This document shows, in pieces, positions 18,693 through 27,167 of a DNA stretch of 64,000 nt (positions are counted from its first letter, which is position 1; each line of letters starts with the position of its first letter). Under the pieces are notes generated by a model that did no database searches, was not told where the DNA came from, and saw only the letters and a list, made by a program, of their open reading frames with translations. Position numbers and translations under genes: made by a program. The DNA is from JAGVSZ01 sp963747775. Lineage in GTDB: Bacteria; Pseudomonadota; Gammaproteobacteria; Burkholderiales; SG8-39. The DNA is taken from positions 124,001 through 188,000 of the forward strand of contig CAVVGT010000004.1 in NCBI GenBank assembly GCA_963747775.1, given 5' to 3'.

Positions 18693-21600
18693 ATGGGAGG
18701 AGACCACCCCGCGGTCACCCGGCCGCCGGTCGACGCGTTCGAGCTGGCCGGCACCGGGATGGCAGTCATCGATTCGTCCGGGGTCGTGCTGCGCGTGAAC
18801 CCGGCGTACTGCGAGCTCGTCGGCCGCAGCGAGGCCGAGCTGGTCGGGCAGTCGCTGGTCGTCTCGTTCCCGAAGCCCCAGCAGGTGCTCGCACGGCGAG
18901 CCCTGAGGGCGGCTTTCGCGCCGTCCACCCTCCCGATGCCGAGCTACTGGACGCTGGTGCGTCCGGACGGCCGGTCGGTCGCGGCGCTCCTGACCGTGCG
19001 TCCGGCCGGCGCCGATGGCTCGCTCGCCGTCGTCACGGTCTCCGACGTCACCGCGCTCGCCGCCACCGAGGCGCGCCTCACCGCGGTGCTCGAGGAAAGC
19101 CGCCTGATCCTGGAGCATGCGCAGGTCGGCGTCCTGTTCGTGCGGAGCGGCCGCATCATGCGTGCGAACGCGACTTGCGCCCGCATGTTCGGCTACGGCG
19201 AGCGCGAGCTCGTGGGCGAGCCCGCGGCGACGCTGCTGGCCCCGGCTGGCGACGCTGCCGACGCTGCCGACCGTCCCGACCCGGCCCCCGCGCCGGCCAC
19301 GCTTGGGACCCAGTGGAACAGCGAGCGCCTCCTCCGGCGCCGCGACGGGTCCGCGTTCTGGTGCGAGATCGACGTGCAGCCGTTCGGCGCGCCCGGCGCC
19401 CCCGAGCAGGCGATCCTCACGCTCCGCGACGTCACCGCGCGGCGACTCGCGCAGGACGAGCTCGGGCGCGTGATGCTCGATCAGCGGGCGCTGCTCGACA
19501 ACGCCTCGGTCGGAATCATGTTCACCCGCGACCGCCGGGTGCTGCGCTGCAATCGCCGCGCCGAGGAGTTGTTCGGGTACGGCCCGGGCGAGTGCATCGG
19601 ACAGCCCGGCGTGATCTTCTATCCCGACGCCGAATCGTATGCGGCGATCGGCCGCGAGGCGGGACCGATCCTGGCGCGCGGCGAGGCGTTCCGGACCGAG
19701 CTGCAGCTGCGCCACAAGGACGGCTCGCTGATCTGGTGCCGCATGCTCGCAAAGGCGATCAACCCGCAGGCGACCGGCGAGGGAACGATCTGGATCGCCG
19801 AGGACATCAGCGAGTCGCGCAGCGCGAACGAGTCGCTCGGCCGGCTGCTGCGCGAGCTGTCGACGATCTTCGACACCGCCAGCGTCGGGATCGCCTACAC
19901 GCGCGAGCGCATCTTCCTGCGCTGCAACCGCAAGCAGGAGGAGTTGTTCGGCTACGGCCTCGGCGAGCTCGACGGGCAGAGCACCGCGGTGCTGTTCCCC
20001 GATACCGCCTCGTTCGAGGCCTTCGACGCGCGTGCCGAGGCAGTCATCGGGTCGGGCGAGACCTTCGAATCGGAGGTGGTGAACCGGCGCCGCGACGGCT
20101 CGACCATCCTGTGCCACGTCTCGGCCCGCGCGATCGACCCGGAGGATCTCGGCCAGGGCGTGATCTGGATCGTGCACGACGTCACCGCGGCGCGCGCGGC
20201 CCAGCAGGAGCTGCTGCGCGGCCGCGACCAGCTCGAGCAGCGCGTCGCCGAGCGCACGCATGCGCTCGCGCGCAAGAACATCGAGCTGCAGAGCGAGATC
20301 GGCGAGCGCCGCCTGGTCGAGGACGAGCTCCGGGTGCGCAGCGAGCGCCTGCTCTATCACCGCAACCAGCTGCTCGAACTGGCGCGGCGCGACCGGTCCG
20401 ACTTCGCGCAGGCGCTGCGCGACGTCCTCGCGGTCGCTTGCACCACCCTGCGCCTCGACCGCGCGAGCTTCTGGCGCATGTCGCCCGACGCCCGCGCCCT
20501 GCGCTGCGAGGCGGTGTACCGCGCGGACGGCGGGACCGACGCCGCGCCGGTCCCGGCGTTGCTCGGCGCCGCGGACCACGCCGAGTATTTCCGCGCAATC
20601 GGGGCCAACGAGATCGTCGCTGCCGAGGACGCCGCGAGCCACCCGGCCACGCGCTCGCTCGACCCGGTGTACATGCGGCCGCTCGGCATCGCCTCCACGT
20701 TGGACCTGCCGGTGTGGCTGGACGGCCGCGTCGTCGGCATGCTCTGCCTGGAGGCGATCGGCGAGGCGCGTGCCTGGCAGCCCGAGGAGATCGACTTCGC
20801 TTCGGGGGTCGCGACCATGGTCGCGCTCGCGCTCGAAGCGTCCCACCGGCGCGACGCCGAGGGGCGTCTGGTGCGGCTCGCGCACTACGACGCGCTCACC
20901 GGGCTGCCGAACCGCAACCTGCTGCACGACCGCCTGCGCCAGGCGCTCGTGTTCGCCGCGCGGCACCGCACTCGCGTCGCGTTGATGTTCCTCGACCTCG
21001 ACCGGTTCAAGACCATCAACGACTCGCTCGGGCACCACGTCGGGGACCGCGTTCTGAAGGAGGTGGCGGTCCGGCTCACGCACACGCTGCGCAGCGGGGA
21101 CACCGTCGCACGCCTCGGCGGAGACGAGTTCGTGTTGGTGCTGCAGGAGGTGCGCGATCCGAACGACGCGGCGACCGTCGCGCAGAACCTACTGCGGGAA
21201 CTCGCCCCGCCGTGCTCGGTCGACGGGCGCGAGCTGCACGTCTCGGCGAGCATCGGGATCACGGTGTTCCCGGACGACGGCCGCGAGGCCGACGTGCTGA
21301 TGAAGAACGCCGACGTGGCGATGTACCACGTCAAGGAGAGCGGCCGCAACGGTTACCAGTTCTTCGCCTCGACGATGAACCAGCAGGCGAATCGGCGGCT
21401 GACGATCGAGAACGAGCTGCGCCGCGCGATCCGCCGCGGCGAGCTCGTCCTGCACTACCAGCCGCAGCTCGACATTGAGCGGCGCGAGGTGCGCGCGCTG
21501 GAGGCGCTGGTGCGCTGGATCCACCCGGAGCGCGGGCTGGTGATGCCGGGCGGGTTCATCGCGATCGCCGAGGACGGCGGGCTCGCGCAGGCACTCGGCG

Positions 21601-22178
21601 AGTGGACGCTGCGCGAGGCGTGCCTGCAGAGCCGGCGCTGGCAGCAGGCGGGCATCGCACCGGTGCCGATCGCCGTGAACCTTTCGGCGCGCGCGTTCCG
21701 CGAGCGCTCGCTGCCCGACACGCTGCGCGCCATCCTGCACGAGACCGGCGTCGACGCGCGGCTGCTCGAGATCGAGATCACCGAGAGCGCGCTGATGCAG
21801 CACTCGGAGACCACCGCCACCACGCTCGCCGAGCTCTCGGCGATGGGCATCCAGCTCGCGATCGACGACTTCGGGACCGGCTACTCGAGCCTCGCCTACC
21901 TCAAGCGGTTCCCGATCGACAAGCTGAAGATCGACCGCTCGTTCGTGCGCGAGATCCCGGGCAACGCGGACGACGCGGCGATTACGCAGGCGATCATCTC
22001 GCTCGCGCGCAGCCTCGGCCTGCGCGTCGTCGCCGAGGGCGTGGAGACGCCCGCGCAGCTCGAGTTCCTGCGCCGCCACGGCTGCGACGGCGTGCAGGGA
22101 CACCTCTTCTGCCCGCCGTGCGACCCGGGCGAGACCCAGCGTCTCTTCGGCCCGGCGGCCCTGCGGCGCGTGGTCTGA
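18693..22178 (+). CDS. PAS-GAF-GGDEF-EAL cyclic di-GMP signalling protein
   Basis: Large cytosolic c-di-GMP enzyme, 1161 aa, no membrane segment. Order: PAS 1 (about 15-130), PAS 2 (135-250), PAS 3 (265-380), PAS 4 (390-505), a coiled coil (510-575), GAF (575-725), GGDEF (735-895) and EAL (905-1150). PAS 3 and 4 are close copies (NASVGIMFTRDRRVLRCNRR against TASVGIAYTRERIFLRCNRK), an internal duplication. The cyclase site is intact (GGDEF 809-813) with an allosteric I-site RSGD five residues before it; the phosphodiesterase site is intact (EAL at 937-939, DDFGTGYSSL, KIDRSFV). Either activity is possible, with PAS/GAF sensing setting the balance. It faces livK divergently and the OGT-like gene convergently. 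The probable PilZ protein at 27168 and the pilus operon are possible targets. Confidence 0.92.
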   Translation: MGGDHPAVTRPPVDAFELAGTGMAVIDSSGVVLRVNPAYCELVGRSEAELVGQSLVVSFPKPQQVLARRALRAAFAPSTLPMPSYWTLVRPDGRSVAALLTVRPAGADGSLAVVTVSDVTALAATEARLTAVLEESRLILEHAQVGVLFVRSGRIMRANATCARMFGYGERELVGEPAATLLAPAGDAADAADRPDPAPAPATLGTQWNSERLLRRRDGSAFWCEIDVQPFGAPGAPEQAILTLRDVTARRLAQDELGRVMLDQRALLDNASVGIMFTRDRRVLRCNRRAEELFGYGPGECIGQPGVIFYPDAESYAAIGREAGPILARGEAFRTELQLRHKDGSLIWCRMLAKAINPQATGEGTIWIAEDISESRSANESLGRLLRELSTIFDTASVGIAYTRERIFLRCNRKQEELFGYGLGELDGQSTAVLFPDTASFEAFDARAEAVIGSGETFESEVVNRRRDGSTILCHVSARAIDPEDLGQGVIWIVHDVTAARAAQQELLRGRDQLEQRVAERTHALARKNIELQSEIGERRLVEDELRVRSERLLYHRNQLLELARRDRSDFAQALRDVLAVACTTLRLDRASFWRMSPDARALRCEAVYRADGGTDAAPVPALLGAADHAEYFRAIGANEIVAAEDAASHPATRSLDPVYMRPLGIASTLDLPVWLDGRVVGMLCLEAIGEARAWQPEEIDFASGVATMVALALEASHRRDAEGRLVRLAHYDALTGLPNRNLLHDRLRQALVFAARHRTRVALMFLDLDRFKTINDSLGHHVGDRVLKEVAVRLTHTLRSGDTVARLGGDEFVLVLQEVRDPNDAATVAQNLLRELAPPCSVDGRELHVSASIGITVFPDDGREADVLMKNADVAMYHVKESGRNGYQFFASTMNQQANRRLTIENELRRAIRRGELVLHYQPQLDIERREVRALEALVRWIHPERGLVMPGGFIAIAEDGGLAQALGEWTLREACLQSRRWQQAGIAPVPIAVNLSARAFRERSLPDTLRAILHETGVDARLLEIEITESALMQHSETTATTLAELSAMGIQLAIDDFGTGYSSLAYLKRFPIDKLKIDRSFVREIPGNADDAAITQAIISLARSLGLRVVAEGVETPAQLEFLRRHGCDGVQGHLFCPPCDPGETQRLFGPAALRRVV

Positions 22179-22236
22179 CCTTCACCTGCCGGCCGAGGGA
22201 TCCGCCCGGCTCAGCGGGTGCGGCCACCGTCGATCG

Positions 22237-23958
22237 TCACGCAACGCCGATCCGCGCAGGCGGCTCGCCGCGCTGGTGCCGCGCCCACATCGCCTCGTAC
22301 ACTCGCTCTAGCGAGCGCGCGAAGCGCGTCGTATCGAAGAGCGGTGCCGCGTGCCCGTTGCGGGCGATGCGCGCCCTCAGTTCGACGCGGCGCTCCGGTG
22401 CGCGGGCGAGACCGATCGCTGCGCGCTCGTAGTCCGCGAGCGTCGCGACGCTGAGCTCGGGCAGCCCGACCGCATGCAGCAGGCTGGTCGCCACGCGCCC
22501 GGGGAACGCCGGCGCGGGGCACGTCAACACCGGCAGGCCCGCCCACAGCGCATCGCACGCCGTGGTGTGCGCGTTGTAGAGATGCGTGTCGAGGAACAGG
22601 TCGGCCACGCGATGCCGCGCCAGGTGTTCCGCCTTCGAAGCGACGTGGGACGCGAACACGAGCCGCGCGGGCGCGACGCTCGCCCGCGCCGCCGCCTGCT
22701 CGAGGTTGCGGCGCGCGCCCGGACTCGCGCCCGACAACCAGAGCACGGAATCGGGCACCGCCGCGAGCACGCGCATCCAGCTCGCGAAGATGGCGGCGTC
22801 GATCTTGGCGGTCTGGTTGAACACGCAGAACACGACGCCGCGCTCGGGCAAGCCGCACTCGACGCGCGACGGCACGCGTGCGGCGATCGGCTGGGTGTCG
22901 TCGGTCGGCATGTAGCAGTCCGGGAGCCAGACGATCTGCTCGGAGCATGAATCCAAATCGCTTTCCGGCAGAACGATTCGGTCGGCGACCAGGTAATCCA
23001 TGTACCCGCCGCCGGTCGTGCCCGGGAAGCCAAGCCACGTCGCCTGCAACGGGGCGGGCCGCAGCGCGAACACTTCCGGTCGGCTGCCGCCGGTGTGGCC
23101 CATCAGGTCGACGAGCACGTCGAGCCCGTCGGCCGCGATCCGCTCCGCGGCAGTCCGGAACGGCGCGCTCCGGAGGTCGACGAAGCCGTCGCAGGCGGCC
23201 GCGATGCGGCGCCGGTAGTCGCTGCCGTCGTCGTGGCCGAACGCGTAGCCGTAGAGCTCGAAGCGCGTGCGGTCGTGCCGCTCGAACAGCCCGACCATCA
23301 GGTGCGCGACGGCGTGGTCGTGAAAGTCGGCCGACGCGTACCCGATGCGCAGCCGCTTGCCGCGCGGACGCGGTGTGCGGTGCACCGGCGGGCCGGCGCG
23401 CGCGACGATCCGCCCGGCATGGTGGCGCGCGACCGCGAGCCGGAACGCCGGCGCGAGCGGCACCAGGAGCGACGTGTACGGCGTCGCACAGTCGAGCCAG
23501 GCGCCGGCGCCCTCCCGCGCCCAGCGCTCGGCGAGCAGGCGGACCTCTGCGTCGACCGCGTCCCACTCGCACAGGTCCATCAACGGCCGCAGGAGGTTCG
23601 CGCGCGCCTCGGCGTGGCCTGGATCGGAACGCAGCACCTCGCGGTAGTGCGCCACGCTCTCCTCGCGCCGCCCGGCCATGGCGAGGACGTTGCCGAGATT
23701 GAGCCGCGCATTGAGGTGCCGCGGATCGAGCTCGACTGCGCGCGTGAGGAGTGCCAGGCCCTCGTCGAGGCGGCGCTGGTCCCACACCACCATGCCGAGA
23801 TTCCCGAAGGCCGGCGCGAAGTCCGGCTCGGCGTCGATCGCGGCGCGGAACGCGCGCTCGGCGCCGACGAGATCGCCGCCGTGCCAGAGCGCGAGACCGT
23901 CTTCGTTGAGACGCGCGGCGCGGCGCGGGCGCAGCGACCGGAGGAGGTTCTTCAGCAT
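22237..23958 (-). CDS. TPR and O-GlcNAc transferase-like (SPINDLY/OGT family) protein
   Basis: 573 aa. N-terminal TPR region (about 15-150: ALWHGGDLVGAERAFRAAID, AFGNLGMVVWDQRRLDEGLA, ARLNLGNVLAMAGRREESVA) followed by a GT41-type glycosyltransferase: RLRIGYASADFHDHAVAHLM (about 203-222), DLMGHTGGSRPEVFALRPAP, VFCVFNQTAKIDAAIFASWM (about 371-390) and the donor-site region DLFLDTHLYNAHTTACDALW (about 455-475). Bacterial members transfer sugars to proteins, often flagellin, pilin or surface proteins, or sit in polysaccharide loci. The acceptor is unknown. No other sugar genes adjoin. The start ATG at 23958 precedes a basic N-terminus; pmbA ends 18 bp upstream on the same strand. Confidence 0.88.
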   Translation of the reverse strand: MLKNLLRSLRPRRAARLNEDGLALWHGGDLVGAERAFRAAIDAEPDFAPAFGNLGMVVWDQRRLDEGLALLTRAVELDPRHLNARLNLGNVLAMAGRREESVAHYREVLRSDPGHAEARANLLRPLMDLCEWDAVDAEVRLLAERWAREGAGAWLDCATPYTSLLVPLAPAFRLAVARHHAGRIVARAGPPVHRTPRPRGKRLRIGYASADFHDHAVAHLMVGLFERHDRTRFELYGYAFGHDDGSDYRRRIAAACDGFVDLRSAPFRTAAERIAADGLDVLVDLMGHTGGSRPEVFALRPAPLQATWLGFPGTTGGGYMDYLVADRIVLPESDLDSCSEQIVWLPDCYMPTDDTQPIAARVPSRVECGLPERGVVFCVFNQTAKIDAAIFASWMRVLAAVPDSVLWLSGASPGARRNLEQAAARASVAPARLVFASHVASKAEHLARHRVADLFLDTHLYNAHTTACDALWAGLPVLTCPAPAFPGRVATSLLHAVGLPELSVATLADYERAAIGLARAPERRVELRARIARNGHAAPLFDTTRFARSLERVYEAMWARHQRGEPPARIGVA

Positions 23959-23976
23959 CGCGGCCGCCCGGCCGAA

Positions 23977-25317
23977 CTATGCGCCAGCGATCGTCATGCC
24001 CTCGACGATGATCGAGCCGCAGGTGCGTGAGCCGCGCGTGAGTGCGTCCCCGCCGACCGCGACGACGTTGCGGAACATCTCGCGCAGGTTCCCGGCGATG
24101 GTGATCTCTTCGACCGGGTACCGGATCTTCCCGCCCTCCACCCAGTAGCCGAAGGCGCCGCGGGAGTAGTCGCCGGTGACCATGTTGATCCCGTGCCCCA
24201 TCAGCTCGGTGACGAGGAGGCCGGTGCCGAGCTCGCGCAGCATGCCCGCGAAGTCGTGCGGGCCGGGCGCGAGGATCAGGTTCGCGTTCCCGCCGGCGTT
24301 GCCGGTCGACTTCATCCCGAGCTTGCGCGCCGAATACACGCCCAGGAAGTAGCCCTGCAGCACGCCCTCCTTCACCACGTCCCGGGCCTGCGTCGCGACG
24401 CCGTCGTCGTCGAAGCAGCCGCTCGCCAGGCCGCGCGTCACGAACGGGTCTTCGCGCAGGTTCACGATGCTCGAGAACACCTGCGTGCCGAGGCTGTCGA
24501 GCAGGAACGAGCTCTTGCGGTACAGGCTGCCGCCGCTGACCGCGGAGACGAAGTGCTGCAGCAGGCCGTTTGCGACCGGGGCCTCGAACAGCACGCGCCC
24601 CTCGCGGGTGGAGAGCCTGCGGCTGCGCAGCCGCGACAGCGCGCGGCGACCGGCGTAGTCGCCGATCGCCTCGGGCCGGGCGAGGTCGCCTGCCGCGCGC
24701 GTCGACGAATACCAGTCGTCGCGCTGCATCGAGTCGCCCTCGCCGGCGATCACGGCGCACGAGAGGTAGTGGCGCGAGCTCGGGTAGCCGTCGAGAAAGC
24801 CCGCGGTGTTGCCGGCGACGAACTGCGACTGCTGGCAGGAGACGGTCGCACCCTCGGAGTTCACGATGCGCTTGTCCAGGCGCAGCGCGGCCGCCTCGCA
24901 CTCGCGCGCCATCACGATGGCCTGCTCGATCGGCAGATCCCAGGGGTGGAAGAGGTCGAGGTCGCGGCTCGCGTGCGCGATCAGCTCGGGCTCGGCGAGG
25001 CCGGCGCAGTCGTCGGAGGCGGTGAAGCGCGCGATCGAGAGCGCCGCGCGCACCGTTTCCTCGATCGCGCGCGCCGCGAGATCGGAGCTCGACGCATAAC
25101 CGCGCTGCTTGCCGATGTAGACGGTGACGCTCAGCCCCTTGTCGCGGTTGTACTCGATGGTCTCGACCTCGCCGCGCCGCACCGTGACGCTCTGGCCGTA
25201 GCCCTCGGAGATGTCCGCCTCCGCCTCGGTCGCGCCGTGGGCGCGGGCAATTCGCAGGGAGCCCTCGACCATTGCGCGGAGCTCGTCGCGGGAGTACGTG
25301 AAGCGGGATGCGGCCAT
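23977..25317 (-). CDS. pmbA: Metalloprotease PmbA/TldE
   Basis: TldE/PmbA subunit of the TldD/TldE peptidase, 446 aa, near the usual 446-450. It helps process modified peptides and the CcdA antitoxin in E. coli; TldD supplies the metal site. Family segments: ISEGYGQSVTVRRGEVETIEY (about 35-55), YSSTRAAGDL, SGGSLYRKSSFLLDSLG (about 255-275), GLASGCFDDDGVATQ, KLGMKSTGNAGGNANL (about 345-360) and GDYSRGAFGYWVEGGKI (about 390-406). The ATG at 25317 is preferred by length; the frame is open further upstream as shadow of darP. Divergent from darP with a 67-bp gap. Confidence 0.94.
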   Translation of the reverse strand: MAASRFTYSRDELRAMVEGSLRIARAHGATEAEADISEGYGQSVTVRRGEVETIEYNRDKGLSVTVYIGKQRGYASSSDLAARAIEETVRAALSIARFTASDDCAGLAEPELIAHASRDLDLFHPWDLPIEQAIVMARECEAAALRLDKRIVNSEGATVSCQQSQFVAGNTAGFLDGYPSSRHYLSCAVIAGEGDSMQRDDWYSSTRAAGDLARPEAIGDYAGRRALSRLRSRRLSTREGRVLFEAPVANGLLQHFVSAVSGGSLYRKSSFLLDSLGTQVFSSIVNLREDPFVTRGLASGCFDDDGVATQARDVVKEGVLQGYFLGVYSARKLGMKSTGNAGGNANLILAPGPHDFAGMLRELGTGLLVTELMGHGINMVTGDYSRGAFGYWVEGGKIRYPVEEITIAGNLREMFRNVVAVGGDALTRGSRTCGSIIVEGMTIAGA

Positions 25318-25384
25318 CGGCGGTCGGTGCGTGGGGAGGGGAACGGGCGCGCTATTATACGGGCACCCCTTCACGCCATCGTCG

Positions 25385-25900
25385 ATGCAAGCGAACGAAG
25401 AACGGCCGAGCAAGTCCCAGCTCAAGCGCGAGATGGAGGCGCTCCAGGCGCTCGGCAAGCGGCTCGTCGAGATCAACGAGGAGCGACTCGCATCGGTCGA
25501 GCTGCCGGAGCGCCTGCGCGAGGCGGTGGTCGAGGCGCGGCGCATTCGCAGCCGCGAGGGACGTCGCCGCCAGCTGCAGTACATCGGCAAACTCATGCGC
25601 GACATCGATCCCGCCCCGATCCGCGCGCGCTTCGACGCGTGGGACGGGCAGTCGACTGCGGCCACCGCCGCCCATCATCACGCCGAGCGCTGGCGCGAGC
25701 GCCTGCTCGAGGACGAGAGCGCGTTGACCGAGTTCGCGCGCGAGTGTCCCGCCGCCGACCTCCAGCAGCTGCGGGCGTGCGTGCGCGCGGCGCACCGAGA
25801 TCGGCTCGCCGGCCGCGCGTCGCGCCACTACCGCGATCTCTTCCGCCTCGTCCGGGCCGCGCTCGACGCGCGGGCGCCCACTTATAATCCCGCGCCATGA
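25385..25900 (+). CDS. darP: Ribosome biogenesis protein DarP (YjgA family)
   Basis: 171 aa, DUF615 family; binds late 50S precursors and assists maturation of the peptidyl transferase centre. Family segments SKSQLKREMEALQALGKRLVE (start), RRRQLQYIGKLMRDIDP (about 59-75), and the C-terminal LRACVRAAHRDR and HYRDLFRLVR. The pmbA-darP divergent pair is the standard order in beta- and gammaproteobacteria. The -10 TATTAT at 25353-25358 lies 27 bp before the ATG at 25385, giving a short leader. The stop overlaps mogA by 4 bp (ATGA). Confidence 0.92.
   Translation: MQANEERPSKSQLKREMEALQALGKRLVEINEERLASVELPERLREAVVEARRIRSREGRRRQLQYIGKLMRDIDPAPIRARFDAWDGQSTAATAAHHHAERWRERLLEDESALTEFARECPAADLQQLRACVRAAHRDRLAGRASRHYRDLFRLVRAALDARAPTYNPAP
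25883..25888 (+). promoter_or_regulatory. -10 element of an internal leaderless-type promoter for mogA
   Basis: Perfect TATAAT inside the last codons of darP, ending 8 nt before the mogA ATG at 25897 (CCCGCGCC between, no Shine-Dalgarno). It would allow mogA-estB transcription independent of darP. Confidence 0.45.
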
Positions 25901-26505
25901 GTGCGCCGGATCGCCCGCTCAAGGTGGGGCTCGTCTCGATCAGCGACCGCGCCTCCAGGGGCGTGTACAAGGACGAAGGCCTGCCCGCGCTCAAGGAATG
26001 GCTCGGCCGTGCCCTATCGACGCCGTTCGAGGTCGAGGAGCGCCTCATCGCCGACGAGCAGCCGGTGATCGAGTCCACGCTCGCGGACCTCGTCGACCGG
26101 CGCGGCTGCGACCTGGTGCTGACGACCGGCGGCACCGGGCCTGCGCGCCGCGACGTCACGCCCGAGGCGACGCTCGCGGTCGCCGACAAGGTCATGCCGG
26201 GGTTCGGCGAGCAGATGCGCCAGATCAGCCTGCATTACGTCCCGACGGCGATCCTCTCGCGGCAGGTCGCGGTGGTGCGCAGGCAGGCGCTCATCGTCAA
26301 CCTGCCCGGACAGCCGAAGTCGATCCGCGAGACGCTCGAGGGCGTCAAAGGCGCCGACGGCGCGACCGTCGTGCCCGGCATCTTCGCCGCGGTGCCCTAC
26401 TGCATCGACCTGATCGGCGGGCCGTACATCGAGACGAATGAAGCGATCGTCAAGGCGTTCCGGCCGAAGTCCGCGCAGCGCCCGAAGCCGGCGGGCGCGC
26501 AATGA
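25897..26505 (+). CDS. mogA: Molybdopterin adenylyltransferase MogA
   Basis: 202 aa, MoeA/MogA fold. It adenylylates molybdopterin before molybdate insertion. Segments: KVGLVSISDRASRGVYKDEG (about 9-28), LVLTTGGTGPARRDVTPEAT (about 73-92, the active-site TTGGTG with the Asp of RRDVTPE) and LPGQPKSIRETL (about 135-146). It ties to the CoxD/E/G-type genes at 2-7 kb, which mature molybdenum enzymes. It overlaps darP by 4 bp and estB by 4 bp. Confidence 0.92.
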   Translation: MSAPDRPLKVGLVSISDRASRGVYKDEGLPALKEWLGRALSTPFEVEERLIADEQPVIESTLADLVDRRGCDLVLTTGGTGPARRDVTPEATLAVADKVMPGFGEQMRQISLHYVPTAILSRQVAVVRRQALIVNLPGQPKSIRETLEGVKGADGATVVPGIFAAVPYCIDLIGGPYIETNEAIVKAFRPKSAQRPKPAGAQ

Positions 26506-27167
26506 GCGAGTTGCTCGACGCGATCGAGATCGAAACGGGACCCCAGCCCGCGGCGAGCGTGATCTGGCTGCACGGGCTCGGCGCCGACGGCTCCGACTTC
26601 GTTCCGGTGGTCGACGCGCTCGACCTGCCCGAGGGGCCGATCCGGTTCGTGTTTCCGCACGCGCCGATGCAGCCGGTGACGATCAACCAGGGCTACGTCA
26701 TGCGGGCGTGGTACGACGTTCTGAGCACGGACTTCGACCGCCGCGCCGACGAGCGCGGCGTGCGTGCGTCGCAGCAGCTCGTCGAAGGGCTTCTGGCGCG
26801 CGAGAAGACCCGCGGCGTCGCTGCGGACCGCATCGTGCTGGCCGGGTTCTCGCAGGGCGGCGCGATCGCGCTCCAGACCGGGCTGCGGCACGCGGAGCGG
26901 CTGGCGGGGATCATGGCGCTGTCCTGCTATGTCCCGCTCGCCGCTGCGCTCCCGGCCGAGCGGTCGGCGGCCAATCGCGAGGTGCCGATCTTCATGGCGC
27001 ACGGCATGCACGATCCGGTCATTCCCGTGCGGCTCGCACGCGAGTCGCGCGACCTGCTAGGGCAGCTCGGCTATGACGTGGCGTGGCACGAGTACCCGAT
27101 GGAGCACTCGGTGTCGCCGGAGGAAGTCGCAGCAATCGGCGCGTGGCTGCGCCGGGTGCTTGGCTAG
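26502..27167 (+). CDS. Carboxylesterase/phospholipase family alpha/beta hydrolase
   Basis: 221 aa, the carboxylesterase 2 family (Pseudomonas EstB, acyl-protein thioesterase-like). Segments: VIWLHGLGADGSDFVPVV (about 20-37, oxyanion region), nucleophile GFSQGGAIAL (Ser about 114), acid HGMHDPVIPV (Asp about 168) and base EYPMEHSVSPEE (His about 201). Cytosolic, active on short acyl esters in relatives. The ATG overlaps the mogA stop by 4 bp, so the two are cotranslated. Its TAG directly abuts the stop of the convergent PilZ-like gene. Confidence 0.92.
   Translation: MSELLDAIEIETGPQPAASVIWLHGLGADGSDFVPVVDALDLPEGPIRFVFPHAPMQPVTINQGYVMRAWYDVLSTDFDRRADERGVRASQQLVEGLLAREKTRGVAADRIVLAGFSQGGAIALQTGLRHAERLAGIMALSCYVPLAAALPAERSAANREVPIFMAHGMHDPVIPVRLARESRDLLGQLGYDVAWHEYPMEHSVSPEEVAAIGAWLRRVLG

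Noticed and set aside
18093..21083. 996-codon open frame on the - strand opposite the GGDEF/EAL gene
   Set aside because: Low-complexity Arg/Ala/Asp sequence antisense to clear PAS/GGDEF domains.
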